A DNA stretch of 64,000 bases from Xanthomonas melonis (GTDB lineage Bacteria; Pseudomonadota; Gammaproteobacteria; Xanthomonadales; Xanthomonadaceae), in assembly GCF_020783655.1 (NCBI RefSeq), contig NZ_JAJGQH010000006.1, positions 124,001 to 188,000 of the forward strand, given 5' to 3'. Positions 39,341 to 48,131 of the stretch are shown here, one piece after another. The notes below the pieces were generated by a model that did not search any database, was not told where the DNA came from, and was given only the letters and a program-made list of their open reading frames with translations. Numbering within the stretch: the stretch's first letter is position 1; each line of letters opens with the position of its first letter. The position numbers and the translations under genes are program-made.

Positions 39341-40213
39341 ATGCGCCCACTCTCCGATCCGCAGCTCACCCCCGCCACCGACCAGGGCTGGCGCCGGCAC
39401 TGGTTCGACATCATCTACCGGCACGATACGCGCCCCTCGCGCAATTTCGACCTGATGCTGGTGGCGGCCATCCTGGCCAGCGTGGTGGTGATCATGATCG
39501 ACAGCGTGCCGCGCATCCATGCGCAATCGGTACACTGGCTGCTGCCGCTGGAATGGGCCTTCACGATCCTGTTCACGCTGGAATATGCATTGCGCCTGGC
39601 GGTGGTGCGGCGCCCGCTGCATTACGCGCTCAGCATCTGGGGCGTGATCGACCTGCTGTCGATCCTGCCCAGCTATCTGTCCTTCTTCGTCCCCGGTGCA
39701 CAGACGTTGCTGGTGGTGCGGGTGCTGCGCATCCTGCGCCTGTTCCGCATCCTCAAACTCACGCGCTATATCCAGGAAAGCGGGCAGCTGGTGGATGCGC
39801 TGTGGCGCAGCCGCCGCAAGGTGCTGGTATTCCTGTTCAGCGTACTCACCATCACCGTGATCGCCGGCGCCACGATGTACGTCATCGAAGGCCCGCAGCA
39901 TGGGTTCACCAGCATTCCGACCAGCATGTACTGGGCCATCGTCACCATGGCCACGGTGGGCTTCGGCGATCTGGTGCCGCAGACCACGCTGGGCCGTTTC
40001 GTCACCTCGGCGCTGATCCTGATCGGTTACAGCATCATCGCCGTGCCCACCGGCATCTACACCGCCGAACTGGCCACCACGCTGCGCGAAGGTGGCCACG
40101 CGGGCAAGCGCGACATCCGCAACTGCGTGCGTTGCGGGCTGGAAGGCCATGCGCCGGACGCGCGCTATTGCCGGCAGTGCGCCGAGCCGCTACCGGCCGT
40201 GGGCAACGGCTGA
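39341..40213 (+). CDS. voltage-gated-type ion (potassium) channel with C-terminal zinc ribbon
   Basis: A 290-residue six-helix channel subunit. S1-S3 are hydrophobic (LMLVAAILASVVVIMI, FTILFTLEYALRLAV, GVIDLLSILPSYLSFF). S4 has regularly spaced arginines (VVRVLRILRLFRILKLTRYIQ read in two parts). The pore filter is TVGFGD near residue 205, the potassium-selective type, after the pore helix SMYWAIVTMA. After S6 the tail has a Cys4 zinc-ribbon pattern, CVRCGL and CRQC about 14 residues apart. That ribbon is unusual on a minimal Kv channel and might sense metal or redox state. It is divergent from argD and stands alone. Confidence 0.9.
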   Translation: MRPLSDPQLTPATDQGWRRHWFDIIYRHDTRPSRNFDLMLVAAILASVVVIMIDSVPRIHAQSVHWLLPLEWAFTILFTLEYALRLAVVRRPLHYALSIWGVIDLLSILPSYLSFFVPGAQTLLVVRVLRILRLFRILKLTRYIQESGQLVDALWRSRRKVLVFLFSVLTITVIAGATMYVIEGPQHGFTSIPTSMYWAIVTMATVGFGDLVPQTTLGRFVTSALILIGYSIIAVPTGIYTAELATTLREGGHAGKRDIRNCVRCGLEGHAPDARYCRQCAEPLPAVGNG

Positions 40214-40351
40214 CGAAAAACCCTGCACGCAGGTGGGTCGCGCAGCCGGCAGGTGCGGCCGCAAGGCCTGCACCGCGCATCGCCAGCGGCGTGTACGCCC
40301 CGCGCTCCTGGCCCAGGCGATCCATGCGCACATGCACGCACGCGCGCAGCC

Positions 40352-41167
40352 TCAATCCAGAAACAGATCCGGAAGCAGGTCGCGCGAGGGATCCACCGCA
40401 TAGCCGCGCAGATCGGTGATGCCGGCCTGCGCCAACACCTGCTCGTCGATCAGGAACTGCCCGTGGAAACCGGCCGCTTCGCGAGTCAGCACCGCATGTG
40501 CGGCATCGGCCACGATCTCCGGCCGGCGACAGGCGGCCGCCTCCACCCCGGGCAGCATATTGATCGCATCGGTGGCGATCACCGTGCGCGGCCACAGCGC
40601 GTTGACCGCCACGCCCTGCGGGCCGAACTCGGCGGCCAGCCCGAGCGTGACCAGGCTCATCCCCATCTTGGCCAGCGTGTAGCCGGTGTGCGCGCCCCAC
40701 CACGCCGGATTCAACGAAGGCGGCGGCGCCAGGCTGAGGATGTGCGGATTCGGCGCCTGCAGCAGATGCGGCAGGCAGGCCTGTGCACAGACGAAGCTGC
40801 CGCGCGCATTGACCTGCTGCATCAGGTCGAAGCGCTTCATCGGCGTCTGCAGCGTGCCGCGCAACCAGATCGCGCTGGCGTTGTTGACCAGGATGTCGAT
40901 GCCGCCGAACGCCTCCACGGTGGCGGCAACGGCGGCCTGTACCTGCTGCTCGTCGCGGATGTCGCATTTGAGCGCCAGCGCCTGCCCACCGGCCGCGCGA
41001 ACCGCGTCCGCCGCACCATGGATGGTGCCGGGCAGTTTCGGATTGGCCACTGCCGACTTGGCTGCGATCGCCACATTGGCGCCATCGCGCGCCGCCCGCA
41101 GCGCAATCGCCAGCCCGATCCCGCGCGAGGCACCGGTGATGAAGAGGGTTTTGCCTTGTAACGTCAT
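40352..41167 (-). CDS. SDR family NAD(P)-dependent oxidoreductase (HSDL2-like)
   Basis: A 271-residue short-chain dehydrogenase. The cofactor site TGASRGIGLAIALRAARDGA is at residues 11-30, NNAS in the 90s, and the catalytic Tyr-Lys pair in GYTLAKMGMSL. The motif GAHTGYTLAKMGMS and the long insert after beta 3 (AVANPKLPGTIHGAADAV) are typical of the hydroxysteroid-dehydrogenase-like-2 subgroup (PRK08278). The active-site Ser position reads SLAPPPSLNP, as in that subgroup. The substrate is unknown, possibly an acyl or steroid-like ketone. The start region is flanked by a GAATCCC-type repeat. Confidence 0.92.
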   Translation of the reverse strand: MTLQGKTLFITGASRGIGLAIALRAARDGANVAIAAKSAVANPKLPGTIHGAADAVRAAGGQALALKCDIRDEQQVQAAVAATVEAFGGIDILVNNASAIWLRGTLQTPMKRFDLMQQVNARGSFVCAQACLPHLLQAPNPHILSLAPPPSLNPAWWGAHTGYTLAKMGMSLVTLGLAAEFGPQGVAVNALWPRTVIATDAINMLPGVEAAACRRPEIVADAAHAVLTREAAGFHGQFLIDEQVLAQAGITDLRGYAVDPSRDLLPDLFLD

Positions 41168-41311
41168 GGGATTCGGGAGTCTGGATTGGGGATTCGTCAG
41201 AGCTTACAGCCGATGCTCGCACCGAATCGGGATTCGTCATGCCGCCCAACCACCAGCCCTGCACCATCCGCTTTTACGAATCCCCAATCCCGAACAACCA
41301 ATCCCGGCCCC
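41163..41311. repeat. GAATCCC-type intergenic inverted repeat, copy 3
   Basis: The left end GGGATTCGGGAGTCTGGATT, GGGGATTCG and the right end CGAATCCCCAATCCCGAACA, CCAATCCCGG are inverted to each other, with an internal AATCGGGATTCG unit. It fills the whole gap between the SDR start and the kinase-like gene stop. Same family as copies at 7598-7756 and 21034-21120. Confidence 0.7.
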
Positions 41312-41971
41312 TCAGGGCTTCGGCCCCTGCCCCTCGTTGTCTTCCCAGTGCAGGATGCGCCGGGTCACGAAGCGGTAGACCGGTTTGCCGGTGGCGAACC
41401 ACAGCTCGCGCACCCAGGAGCGGCGCTGGAGCACGCGGCGCTCCACCGGGGTGATCGCGGCCGGGCAGTACATCCGCTTGTGCTTGAGCAGGTGACGCAG
41501 GTCTTCGCGTGCAAGCAGGCGCATCCAGCGCGCGCGCGGGCGGCCGCAGACTGCCAGTTGGAAATCGATCACCGCCGGGCTGCCGTCGTCCTGCACCAGC
41601 CAGTTGGCTTCCTTGGCCAGGTCGTTGTGAGCGACGCCGCGCCGATGCAGCTGCTGCAGCAGCCGGCGCGCACGGCGGAAGTAGGCCAGATCGCCGCATG
41701 GCGGGCGCTGGTACATCGCAGCGCCGGCCAGATAGCTACGGTCCAGGTGGCGCCCGTCCCAGTGCAACAGGCGCGGCGTTCGCGCCAGTCCATCCAGCTG
41801 CCGCAACGCCCGGGCCTCGCGCCGGGCCAGCCACCACGCCACACCGCGCAGCAGCCACGGCGCCGCACTCAGGTCGCGTCGCACGAAGACGCGGCCGGCG
41901 TCGCGGATCAACAGGATGCGTCCGAAGGTGTCGGACTTCAGCGGCAGGTTGCCGGCGGAATCGTCGCTCAT
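41312..41971 (-). CDS. serine/threonine protein kinase-like (lipopolysaccharide-kinase fold) protein
   Basis: A 219-residue small kinase-like protein. The catalytic loop GVAHNDLAKEANWLV has the HxDxxxxxN pattern and VIDFQLAV supplies the metal-binding Asp of the DFG position (DFQ here). The N-terminal lobe is short, with RRDL and WWLARREARALRQLDGL. This pattern is shared by RIO, InaA and Kdo/heptose kinases, so a small-molecule or LPS kinase is as likely as a protein kinase. The start MSDDSAGN at 41971 was chosen; an in-frame extension to 42097 lacks similarity. It is divergent from the DedA-PAP2 fusion gene, which could mean a shared envelope role. Confidence 0.82.
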   Translation of the reverse strand: MSDDSAGNLPLKSDTFGRILLIRDAGRVFVRRDLSAAPWLLRGVAWWLARREARALRQLDGLARTPRLLHWDGRHLDRSYLAGAAMYQRPPCGDLAYFRRARRLLQQLHRRGVAHNDLAKEANWLVQDDGSPAVIDFQLAVCGRPRARWMRLLAREDLRHLLKHKRMYCPAAITPVERRVLQRRSWVRELWFATGKPVYRFVTRRILHWEDNEGQGPKP

Positions 41972-42130
41972 GCCCCATTGTAGGCGGCGCGCCAACCCGA
42001 CCCTACCGCAGGCGGCTGGCCCGCAGATCGCGCAGGCGCGTATCGACTCGGCTGCAACCGCAGGTGAAGCGGGCGGGCGGATGTGAGGGCCACGCACGTC
42101 AGCGCCGCCCTACCCACCTATAATTCCGCA

Positions 42131-44218
42131 ATGAACTCATGGATCGACGCCACGCTGGAGTGGATCGGACACCACCCCACCTTGGCTGGCGTGGCGATCT
42201 TCGTCATCGCATTCTGCGATGCGGTGATCGTGCTCGGCGCCATCGTGCCTGCGCTGCCGTTGCTGTTCGCCATCGGCGTGCTGATCGGCCTGGGGCAGAT
42301 CAACGGCCCGTACGCGGTGGTCTGCGCGACGCTGGGCGCCTTCGTCGGCGATGCGCTGAGCTTCTGGGTCGGCCATCGCTGGGGCCATCAACTGCATACC
42401 TACTGGCCGTTCCGGCGCTATCCGCAATTGCTGGAGCGCGGTGAACTGCTGTTCCGGCGCAATGCCTTCAAGAGCATCCTGATCGCCCGCTACGTGGGTG
42501 CGGTGCGTCCCTTCGTGCCGGCCATCGCCGGCATGTCACACATGCCGTTCAAACGCTATTTGATCGCCAGCGGGCTGGCCTGCATCTCGTGGGCTCTGCT
42601 GTTCCTGGTGCCGGGCTGGGTGCTGGGCACCGCCTACGACGCAGTGGCCGCCGTGGCCGGGCGTCTGTTCGTGGTGGTGGCGCTGCTGGCCGCGGTGATC
42701 GGCCTGGCCTGGGCGATGGTGCTGTATTCGTATCGCTGGTCGGCCGGCCACCTGGATGCCCTGCTGGCGCGGCTGCTGGAGTGGTCGCACCGGCATCCGG
42801 TGCTGGGCAACTGGTCGGTCAGCGTGTTCGATCCGCGCCGGCGCGAGTCGGTGCCGCTGGCGATGATGGCCTTGATGCTGTTGCTGCTCGGCTGGGGCTG
42901 GTTCGCGCTGTTGATGGTGGTGCTGGCGCATGGCGAACCGCTGCGCGTGGACCTGGCCGTGCACGACCTGATGCTGGCCCTGCGCAACCCGCTGGCCGAT
43001 TACCCGATGGTGGCGCTGGCCTCGCTGGGCGACTGGCAGGTGCTGCTGCCGGCCATCGCGGCGGCGATGGGGTATCTGGCCTGGCGGCGGCGCTGGATGG
43101 CAGTGACGCATTGGGTGATCGCGCTGGCGTTCGGCCTTGCCCTGACCCAGTTGCTGGGCGCCACCGTCCAGGTCGTGCGCCCGCCGGCGGCCAGCAGCGG
43201 CTTCGGGTTTCCGTCGGTGGCGGTCACCATGGCCACGATTGGATTCGGCTTCTTCGCGTTGCTGATCGCACGCGAATTGCCCGGCCGGCGCCGGGTGTGG
43301 CCATACCTGGTCAGCGGTGCGCTGGTGTCGCTGATCGGCTTTGCACGGTTGTATCTGGGCGCGCACTGGCTCAGCGACGTGGTCGGCGGAATGCTGTTCG
43401 GCATCTTCTGGCTGCTGGTGCTGGGCATTGCCTACCGCCGCCGCGCCACCCGTGCATTCTGGGTCAAGCCGGTGTCGTGGATTTTTTATGGCGTCTTCCT
43501 GGGCTGTGCGATCTTCTTCGCCCCGCGCAATCTGGAGGCCAAGCTGGCGAAGTTCGAACCGCCGGCGGCGCTGCTGATGGAGCTGCCCGCCAGCGACTGG
43601 TGGAACGGCCAGTGGCGATTGCTGCCGGCGCGCCGCAACGAATTCGACGACGACCAGCGCTGGCCGCTGGACGTGCAGCTGGCCGGCCCGCTCGCGCCAT
43701 TACAACGGCAACTCGAAGCGCGCGGCTGGCGCGCACAGCCGCAGGCCGGATGGGAGCAGGCGCTACATCTGCTCGATGTCAGCGACCGCCCGGATGAAGT
43801 GCCCATTCTGCCGGCGACGCTCGATACCCGGGTCGAAGCGCTGTTGATGGTGCGCCACGCCGCTCCCGGCCATGTCCATGTTCTGCGCCTGTGGCCCGCT
43901 GCCGCGCGCCTGCAGCCCGGCGCCCAGCCCCTCTGGGTAGGCAGCACGCAGACCCTGCGTTACAGCCGCCACTTCAGCCTGATAGGCCTGTGGTATCCGC
44001 TGCGTGGCGTGGATCCGGCACTGAGCGCCCTGCGCGATGCGCTCGGCCCGCTGCCGCATCGGGTGGAACAGCGGCGTCGCTCGCGAGTACCGGTGATCCT
44101 GATCGACAGCACCTCGGGCAGTGCGGTGCGTGGCGAAAACAACCACAACGCTGCAGCGCAAACGCAGACCGCGGCGTTCGATCCAGCAGCATCAGGTTCT
44201 CCACAACAACGCCGTTGA
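42131..44218 (+). CDS. DedA-PAP2-LssY three-domain membrane protein
   Basis: A 695-residue inner-membrane fusion. Residues about 1-210 are a DedA/SNARE-associated domain (FVIAFCDAVIVLGAIVPALP, FVGDALSFWVGHRWG, ARYVGAVRPFVPAIAGMSHM). Residues about 240-460 are a PAP2-phosphatase-like membrane domain. About 470-670 is a soluble LssY_C-type domain. The PAP2 motif 3 is intact (RLYLGAHWLSDVVGG), but motif 2 reads FPSVAVTM instead of PSGH, losing the catalytic His, and motif 1 lacks its Lys (VQVVRPP). Phosphatase activity is therefore doubtful; it may be a lipid transporter or binding module. The fusion resembles Legionella LssY. The start MNSWIDATLEW is the first Met before the DedA domain. Confidence 0.92.
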   Translation: MNSWIDATLEWIGHHPTLAGVAIFVIAFCDAVIVLGAIVPALPLLFAIGVLIGLGQINGPYAVVCATLGAFVGDALSFWVGHRWGHQLHTYWPFRRYPQLLERGELLFRRNAFKSILIARYVGAVRPFVPAIAGMSHMPFKRYLIASGLACISWALLFLVPGWVLGTAYDAVAAVAGRLFVVVALLAAVIGLAWAMVLYSYRWSAGHLDALLARLLEWSHRHPVLGNWSVSVFDPRRRESVPLAMMALMLLLLGWGWFALLMVVLAHGEPLRVDLAVHDLMLALRNPLADYPMVALASLGDWQVLLPAIAAAMGYLAWRRRWMAVTHWVIALAFGLALTQLLGATVQVVRPPAASSGFGFPSVAVTMATIGFGFFALLIARELPGRRRVWPYLVSGALVSLIGFARLYLGAHWLSDVVGGMLFGIFWLLVLGIAYRRRATRAFWVKPVSWIFYGVFLGCAIFFAPRNLEAKLAKFEPPAALLMELPASDWWNGQWRLLPARRNEFDDDQRWPLDVQLAGPLAPLQRQLEARGWRAQPQAGWEQALHLLDVSDRPDEVPILPATLDTRVEALLMVRHAAPGHVHVLRLWPAAARLQPGAQPLWVGSTQTLRYSRHFSLIGLWYPLRGVDPALSALRDALGPLPHRVEQRRRSRVPVILIDSTSGSAVRGENNHNAAAQTQTAAFDPAASGSPQQRR

Positions 44219-44369
44219 TCGATCGGGCAACAGGCGATTGGCTGGCGATCGCGCGGTCGTGTTGATATGGGGTTTCAGCAACGCGTCTTGAACGCTGTAT
44301 CGATGGCGGTCACGTGCTGACGTCCTGTAGAAACAGATGAATTTTCAGGGTTAACGCTTGGCTAGCCGA

Positions 44370-44700
44370 GCGCGCGGCGCCCTCACCACTTGCGGGACAC
44401 GCCGTTAACCCATCCATGGGGGCTCGATGGCGGCATCCATGCCGCAAGCGGCGAGGACACCGCACCAGAACGTTTGTCGGTGATCTACCAAGGAGCAGAG
44501 AACACTGCACCGCCTGCATCGCATGGTTTGCTATCGCTTGAACACTCTGCGCACCGACCAACTTGACTGGTCCTTGCCCGCTCACCGTCGCGGGACCTTA
44601 CGCGGCATGGATGCCGCGTAAGAGCTTACAAGGACGTACTTGCAGCGTGTCCCGCGATGGTGGGCGGGCAAGGGCCCTGCAGCCAAGCCGCAGCCGCCCT
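44370..44700. repeat. palindromic dispersed intergenic repeat, second locus
   Basis: The 589-bp gap between the DedA-fusion and bestrophin genes holds two blocks related to 24640-25060. The first (about 44378-44470) has GCGGGACACGCCGT, CCATCCATGGGGGCTCGAT, GGCGGCATCCATGCCGC and GGACACCGCACCAG. The second (about 44570-44690) has GGTCCTTGCCCGCTCACCG, then a perfect 12-bp-arm palindrome CTTACGCGGCAT-GG-ATGCCGCGTAAG at 44597-44622, and an inverted CCCGCGATGGTGGGCGGGCA end. No gene is seen in the gap. Confidence 0.8.
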
Positions 44701-44807
44701 ACAACTAACGCATCCGCACCGTTTCATTACCTCTCAAGGTGGCCGAGAGCTTGTGTTTCAGCGCCGTTTGGATGCGCACAAGCCGCGCTGGTCAAGGGCG
44801 CAATGCC

Positions 44808-45692
44808 TCACCACAACACGCCATCCACCGGCTGAATCGGCTCCGGCGCTTGCTCACCAATGGCCTGCAGCGCATCGATCTCCACCGTGCGGCACATGGT
44901 GTCCAGCGGCAGGTCGTGGATGGTGTTGGCGAACGGGTCGACCAACTCGTCGCCGATCTTGAGGACCGCCAGGAACATCAATCCGGCCACCGTCGATCCC
45001 ACCGGCGTGGCGTACTGCAGGGTCTCCACCAAACCGATCGGCAGCAGCACGCAGAACAACCGGGTGAACAGCGTGGGATAGAAACGGTACTGGTAGGGCA
45101 GCGGAGTGTTCTTCAGCCGCTCCATGCCGCCTTGCGCATTGGCGATATCGACCAGGATACGTTCGACGCTGGCCTGCTGGATGCTGTCGATCCAGCCCGC
45201 GCGCCGCGCCTGCTCCACGTCGCGGCCGGTGGTATCGAGCAGGCCATTGGCCACATTGGTGCGCGTGATCACCGCCGCGACCTCGTCGGCGTGCAGGCGT
45301 GACTCCAGCGCCATCGCCACCGGCAGGCGACGCAACTGACAACGCAAGGCGTTGACGTAGGCGACCTGCCGCATCGCGATCGTACGCCCCAGCCCTGTGG
45401 CCTCCGGTGCGGACAGCAGACTCACGCCCAGACGTACCAGGTTGCGCGAGGCATTGATCATCTGCCCCCACAGCACCCGCCCTTCCCACCAGCGCTGATA
45501 GGTGGAATTGGCGCGAAAGCCCAGGAACAACGCCAAGGCCGAACCGAAGATCGTCAGCGGCAGCGCCGGCGCGCGGAACGGCAGCACGTAGTAGATGATC
45601 GTGATCAACACGTCCCACACGAACAACACCGCCAGGGTTCGCCAGACCTGGCCGATCACATCGGCCACTCGCGGTTTTACGTCGATGATCAA
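44808..45692 (-). CDS. bestrophin family anion channel protein
   Basis: A 294-residue bestrophin-like membrane protein (RFP-TM/UPF0187). It begins near MIIDVKPRVADVIGQVWRTL, has two N-terminal helices (LAVLFVWDVLITIIYYVLP, LPLTIFGSALALFLGFRANS), then the family motif YQRWWEGRVLWGQMINASRNL, and C-terminal helices with LPIGLVETLQYATPVGSTVAG. It ends with the conserved acidic LKIGDELVDPFANTIHDLPLD. Bacterial homologues form pentameric ion channels. TTG at 45692 is preferred as start because GGAG lies seven bases upstream; a longer version beginning at ATG 45770 is possible. It is followed across a 144-bp gap by the LON-domain gene upstream on the same strand. Confidence 0.9.
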   Translation of the reverse strand: MIIDVKPRVADVIGQVWRTLAVLFVWDVLITIIYYVLPFRAPALPLTIFGSALALFLGFRANSTYQRWWEGRVLWGQMINASRNLVRLGVSLLSAPEATGLGRTIAMRQVAYVNALRCQLRRLPVAMALESRLHADEVAAVITRTNVANGLLDTTGRDVEQARRAGWIDSIQQASVERILVDIANAQGGMERLKNTPLPYQYRFYPTLFTRLFCVLLPIGLVETLQYATPVGSTVAGLMFLAVLKIGDELVDPFANTIHDLPLDTMCRTVEIDALQAIGEQAPEPIQPVDGVLW

Positions 45693-45836
45693 GGGCACAC
45701 TCCGTCGGAAAGGAACGAGTGCGCCCGCGGCGCGCATCCTGTGCGCAGATGCGGTCGCTGGCGCACTCATGCGTGCGCAGTGTGAGGCCGTCGTGGTGCA
45801 AGCGTGGTGAGCGGCGGCCGGTGCGCGATCGCCGGG

Positions 45837-46433
45837 TTACGGCATCCACGCCAGCAGTTGATCCAGTCGCCGGTGCGGATCGTCCAGCTGCAACAGCGAC
45901 AGCCGCTGCTGTTCGGTCAACGGCAGCAGTTCGGCCAATCGCCAGCCCACCCAGGCGGCCTGATCCAGCAGGCCCGGACCCACCGATGCGAACTCGCCGC
46001 CCACCTGCTCCAGCAGACGCTCCAGCAGCGTGGACAGCAGCGCGTGTTCGGGGCGCAGTTCGTCATCCGGGTCCGGTTCGCACCAGGCCACCTCGCCGAC
46101 CACCAGGCCATTGTCGCGAATGCGCGAGCGCTGCACGCGGAAGCGGCGCACGCCGCGCAGGCGCAGCACCAGCACGCCGTCGGCACCCACATCGAAATCC
46201 TCGATGCGCACCTCGGTCCCGAATGCCGCAGGCGTCGCCGGTACACCGACCTCGTTGCCATCCAGGATCAGGCACACACCGAAGCTGGTGCCGCTGCGGC
46301 CGCACTCGCGCACCAGATCCAGGTAGCGGCGCTCGAACACGCGCAGGCCGATCGCCGCGCCCGGCAGCAACACGCTGTGCAAGGGGAACAGCGGCAGCGT
46401 GCCGGTGTCGGCAGTGGCATGGACCGGCGCCAT
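45837..46433 (-). CDS. LON substrate-binding domain protein
   Basis: A 198-residue protein containing only the N-terminal substrate-recognition domain of Lon protease (LPLFPLHSVLLPGAAIGLRVFERRYLDLVREC, then FGVCLILDGNEVG and RIEDFDVGADGVLVLRLRGVRRFRV, given as separate blocks). There is no ATPase and no Ser-Lys peptidase domain, so it is not a protease. Its start overlaps the mpl stop by one base (TGATG), so it is co-translated with mpl. The mpl-LON pairing is common in gammaproteobacteria; the function is unknown but may concern quality control of envelope enzymes. Confidence 0.93.
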   Translation of the reverse strand: MAPVHATADTGTLPLFPLHSVLLPGAAIGLRVFERRYLDLVRECGRSGTSFGVCLILDGNEVGVPATPAAFGTEVRIEDFDVGADGVLVLRLRGVRRFRVQRSRIRDNGLVVGEVAWCEPDPDDELRPEHALLSTLLERLLEQVGGEFASVGPGLLDQAAWVGWRLAELLPLTEQQRLSLLQLDDPHRRLDQLLAWMP

Positions 46434-47791
46434 CAGGCCAGCTGCGCCAGAAAACGCCGCGGCGCGCCATCGAACCCGCCGTTGGACATGAACACCACAT
46501 GGTCGCCAGGGCGTGCCAGCTCGCCCAGGCGGCGCAGCAAGGCGTCCACATCCTGCGCCACGTGCGCATCGCCACGCACCTGCGCAATGATCGGCGCCGC
46601 ATCCCAGGCCAGCTCGGGCCGATGCAGGAACACCACCGCGTCGGCCTCCTGCAGCGACGGTGCCAGCGCCTGCGCATGCGCGCCCAGCCGCATCGAATTG
46701 CTGCGCGGCTCCATGGCCACCACCACGCGCGCCGTGCCCACCTTCGCGCGCAGGCCCTGCAGCGTGGTCGCGATGGCGGTGGGATGGTGCGCAAAGTCGT
46801 CGTAGACGGTCACCTCGCGCGCCTGGCCCAGCAGCTCCAGCCGCCGCTTGACGCTCTGGAAGCGCGCCAGTGCCGGCATCACGCTGGATGGATCCACCCC
46901 CACCGCCTGTACGGCGGCCAGTGCGGCCAGCCCGTTGAGCACATTGTGACGCCCGACCAATGGCCACTGCACCTGGCCGATCTCCACGCCGCGATGCGCC
47001 ACCGCGAAAACACTGCCATCAGCGGCGATCAGGCGCGCGCTCCACTCCAGCCCCGCGTCGAAGCCGAAGCGCTCCACCGGCGTCCAGCAGCCCATCGCCA
47101 GCACCTCGGCCAGCCGCGCATCCTCGCCATTGACGATCAGCCGCCCGCGCGCCGGCACCGTCCGCACCAGGTGATGGAACTGCCGCTGGATGGCGGCCAC
47201 GTCGGGAAAGATGTCGGCGTGGTCGTATTCGAGATTGTTGAGGATCGCCACCAGCGGCCGGTAATGCACGAACTTGCTGCGCTTGTCGAAGAAGGCGGTG
47301 TCGTACTCGTCGGCCTCCACTACGAACTCGCGCCCCTGGCCCAGCCGTGCGGAGACGCCGAAATCCTCGGCCACCCCGCCGATCAGAAAGCCCGGCGCGC
47401 GGCCGGCCGCCTCCAGCAAGTAGCTCAGGATGGTGGTGGTGGTGGTCTTGCCATGGGTCCCGGCAACCGCCAGCGTGTCGCGCCCGGGCAGGACCTGCTC
47501 GGCCAGCCACTGCGCGCCGGAGGTGTAGCGCCGCCCGGCATCGAGCACCGCTTCCACCGCAGGATTGCCGCGCGACAAGGCATTGCCGATGACCACATCG
47601 CTGGCATCGGCGGCGATATTGGACGCCGCATAGCCCTGCGCCAGCGCGATGCCCAAGGTTTCCAACTGTGTGGACATGGGCGGGTAGATGGCCTGATCGC
47701 TGCCTTCCACCTGCCAGCCCAGCTCGCGCGCCAGGGCGGCCACACCGCCCATGAAGGTTCCGGCGATGCCGAGAATGTGAAGTTTGCTCAT
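46433..47791 (-). CDS. mpl: UDP-N-acetylmuramate:L-alanyl-gamma-D-glutamyl-meso-diaminopimelate ligase
   Basis: A 452-residue Mur ligase of the recycling type: it attaches the salvaged tripeptide L-Ala-gamma-D-Glu-meso-DAP to UDP-MurNAc. The N-terminal Rossmann MSKLHILGIAGTFMGGVAALA, the ATP loop VAGTHGKTTTTTIL near residue 110, EADEYDTAFFDKRSKF, and the DDFAHHPTAI catalytic-domain motif are visible. It is the Mpl type rather than MurC because of the GIAGTFMGG N-terminus and EADEYDTAFFD. The start at 47791 was chosen over an ATG nine bases upstream. It is divergent from a small-RNA gene and overlaps the LON-domain gene downstream. Confidence 0.95.
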   Translation of the reverse strand: MSKLHILGIAGTFMGGVAALARELGWQVEGSDQAIYPPMSTQLETLGIALAQGYAASNIAADASDVVIGNALSRGNPAVEAVLDAGRRYTSGAQWLAEQVLPGRDTLAVAGTHGKTTTTTILSYLLEAAGRAPGFLIGGVAEDFGVSARLGQGREFVVEADEYDTAFFDKRSKFVHYRPLVAILNNLEYDHADIFPDVAAIQRQFHHLVRTVPARGRLIVNGEDARLAEVLAMGCWTPVERFGFDAGLEWSARLIAADGSVFAVAHRGVEIGQVQWPLVGRHNVLNGLAALAAVQAVGVDPSSVMPALARFQSVKRRLELLGQAREVTVYDDFAHHPTAIATTLQGLRAKVGTARVVVAMEPRSNSMRLGAHAQALAPSLQEADAVVFLHRPELAWDAAPIIAQVRGDAHVAQDVDALLRRLGELARPGDHVVFMSNGGFDGAPRRFLAQLA

Positions 47792-47923
47792 GACACCCAT
47801 TGTCGCCGATCGCTGGCGTTACGCGACCTTGCAACCTTGTTACAAGCCCGCTGTCAGGAAAATCCTACCGTACTGTCAGGAATCTCCCGATATGCGAACT
47901 GCGTCACATCCATCACTATGCTG

Positions 47924-48060
47924 AACGCCAGTCGCAGCACCCTTTGGTCCTACTCCCCAAGAGGCCAAATCCCCAGGGAGCTCATGTTGTCGAGGCTTTG
48001 AGCAAGCCTATTACTGGCGTTATTGGGCCCCGGTCGTCTTGTACGACCGGGGTTTTTCTT
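47924..48060 (+). ncRNA. structured small RNA with CCCC loops (sX13-like candidate)
   Basis: A plus-strand non-coding transcript is indicated by a strong terminator with no gene before it. A 9-bp closing stem pairs AACGCCAGT (47924-47932) with ACTGGCGTT (48013-48021). Inside, TTTGGTC (47943-47949) pairs with GGCCAAA (47963-47969) around a 13-nt loop with CCCC, a second CCCC follows at 47971-47974, and AGGCTT/AAGCCT (47993-48009) form a third hairpin. A TATGCT box lies at 47917-47922. C-rich loops on three hairpins are the hallmark of sX13, a conserved Xanthomonas virulence-associated small RNA; identity is likely but from memory of structure only. Confidence 0.65.
48028..48060 (+). terminator. 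intrinsic terminator of the small RNA
   Basis: CCCCGGTCGT and ACGACCGGGG pair around CTTGT and run into TTTTTCTTTT. The T-run is only on the plus strand, so it does not serve adk or mpl. Confidence 0.85.
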
Positions 48061-48131
48061 TTCCGATCCGGATACCGCATACGCTGACGCACCGGTCGGC
48101 GGACCGGACCCCGTGGGCCCGGCCCGGGGGA

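Noticed and set aside
39269-40150. In-frame upstream extension of argD
   Set aside because: Antisense to the ion-channel gene and His/Gln-rich; the family N-terminus begins at MSTAADSP.
42105-42120. CCTACCC heptamer before the DedA fusion as a further regulon site
   Set aside because: It has no partner half-site at 19 bp, and single heptamers are expected by chance in GC-rich DNA. The same applies to 51040 and 34155.
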